A stretch of 64,000 nt of DNA from Mesorhizobium terrae (GTDB lineage Bacteria; Pseudomonadota; Alphaproteobacteria; Rhizobiales; Rhizobiaceae), in assembly GCF_008727715.1 (NCBI RefSeq), contig NZ_CP044218.1:4667501-4731500 (forward strand), in the 5' to 3' direction. Position 1 is the stretch's first letter; every line of letters begins with the position of its first letter. The notes under the pieces were generated by a model. The model saw only the letters and a list, made by a program, of their open reading frames with translations, ran no database searches and had not been told where the DNA came from. Shown here piece by piece: positions 63,216-64,000 of the stretch. The position numbers were made by a program, and so were the translations under genes.

Positions 63216-63899
63216 ATGGCGCGTGACACGAAAATCTCGGCGGCGGAGCATTGTTATCGCAGCCTTTCGCAGAAGATCATCAGGCTCGAACTGAAGCCGA
63301 ACGAGCCGGTGGGCGAGCATGCGCTGGCCGATCTGCTCGGCGTCAGCCGCACACCGGTGCGCGAGGCCCTGTCGCGGCTGAGCGCGGAAGGTCTGGTCGA
63401 TCTGCGATCCCGCGCGGGCGTCGTGGTCGCACCGATCCGCATGGATGCGGTCCGGACGGCGCAGTTCGTTCGCGAACATCTGGAGCTGGCGATCGTCGCC
63501 GAAGCAGCCAGGCAGTCGAACCGCCGCATCCTGCTTGGCATCCGCCAGACCATCGAGGAACAGGAATTGGCTGTCGCGGAAGACAATCCCGACCTGTTCT
63601 TCGAATGCGACGAGCGCATGCACGCGCTTTATTGCAACCTGGCCGGCCGCGACGGCGTCTGGGGGTTCATTTCCGACGCGAAGAAGCACATGGACCGCGT
63701 TCGCCGCCTGTCGCTCCAGGCGGGGCAGCTCGACCAGTTGGTGGACGATCACCAAAAAGTCCTGGAGGCCGTGACGGCAGGCGACCCGACCGCCGCCCAG
63801 GAGATCATGCAGATCCACCTGCGGCGCGTCATGCTCGACCTCGGCGAGCTCGCGCAGCGGTTTTCCTCCTATTTCGAGGCGGACAACGCCGCATCCTAG
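63216..63899 (+). CDS. GntR-family regulator, FCD type
   Basis: 227 residues: winged helix LADLLGVSRTPVREALSRLS and GLVDLRSRAGVVVAPIRM, then FCD domain with FFECDERMHALYCNLAG and LVDDHQKVLEAVTAGD. It is divergent from the lactonase-SDR-dehydratase operon and very likely its regulator. It is the third FCD regulator in 8.3 kb, so this sugar-acid cluster has three separate control circuits or was assembled from three units. Confidence 0.92.
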   Translation: MARDTKISAAEHCYRSLSQKIIRLELKPNEPVGEHALADLLGVSRTPVREALSRLSAEGLVDLRSRAGVVVAPIRMDAVRTAQFVREHLELAIVAEAARQSNRRILLGIRQTIEEQELAVAEDNPDLFFECDERMHALYCNLAGRDGVWGFISDAKKHMDRVRRLSLQAGQLDQLVDDHQKVLEAVTAGDPTAAQEIMQIHLRRVMLDLGELAQRFSSYFEADNAAS

Positions 63900-63946
63900 C
63901 CGAAGGAACCCGAGGCGATCGACCCCGGCGAGCACCAGGCCGTGCC

Positions 63947-63973
63947 GTTCGACGGGACGCTAGCCCGTCGAAC
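63947..63973. terminator. Hairpin after the last GntR gene
   Basis: GTTCGACGGG / CCCGTCGAAC, a perfect 10-bp stem with a 7-base loop, 47 bases after the stop. There is no T-run, so termination strength is uncertain. Confidence 0.4.
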
Positions 63974-64000
63974 ACAACGGCTATCGGCCTGGCGACTATT

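Overview
The window looks like a high-GC alphaproteobacterial chromosome (Hyphomicrobiales; Mesorhizobium or a close relative is my best guess). This rests on the GC-rich wobble positions, the many FCD-type GntR regulators and sugar ABC systems, and the OmpA-like protein at the left edge. I see no tRNA, rRNA, integrase, intact insertion sequence or CRISPR array.

Layout. (1) 1-13.4 kb, minus strand: a cell-surface cluster with an autotransporter, a 2519-residue exported protein built of DUF11-like and Cys-rich repeats, a small Cys-rich exported protein, and an OmpA-family protein cut by the window edge. (2) 13.4-16.5 kb: a TetR regulator with a palindromic operator, a UGT-like glycosyltransferase and an arylamine N-acetyltransferase, a set that suggests xenobiotic modification. 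(3) 16.5-17.9 kb: decayed DNA with a second, broken autotransporter 3' end and a frameshifted acyl-CoA dehydrogenase-like gene. (4) 18.0-36.4 kb: a dense defence island. It holds a translationally coupled trio (Hhe-type DUF4011 helicase-nuclease, SbcD-like nuclease, SbcC/YhaN-like ATPase), a Shedu nuclease, a Gabija pair (GajA and a short GajB), and a KAP-family membrane NTPase. (5) 36.9-49.6 kb: a catabolic regulon with an SDR and an epimerase-like oxidoreductase, an isochorismatase-fold hydrolase, a MarR regulator, an enamidase-like amidohydrolase, two DUF1185 proteins, a BMP-type nucleoside-class ABC importer and two nucleoside hydrolases. A repeated 18-bp element lies in front of three of its transcription units. 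(6) 49.6-51.2 kb: mostly non-coding. (7) 51.2-63.9 kb: a sugar and sugar-acid cluster with a Frc/Rbs-type ABC importer, aldose 1-epimerase, two SDRs, an SMP-30 lactonase, two enolase-superfamily dehydratases, a FAH-family hydrolase and three FCD GntR regulators with candidate operators.

How the parts work together. The sugar cluster fits a non-phosphorylating pathway: import, oxidation to a lactone, hydrolysis to the acid, dehydration to a 2-keto-3-deoxy acid, then SDR oxidation and FAH-type cleavage. The enamidase regulon fits uptake of a nucleoside-like compound, release of its base, and hydrolytic opening of a lactam ring. The substrates of both are inferred. The most novel candidates are the Hhe-SbcD-SbcC operon and the enamidase/BMP/DUF1185 regulon.
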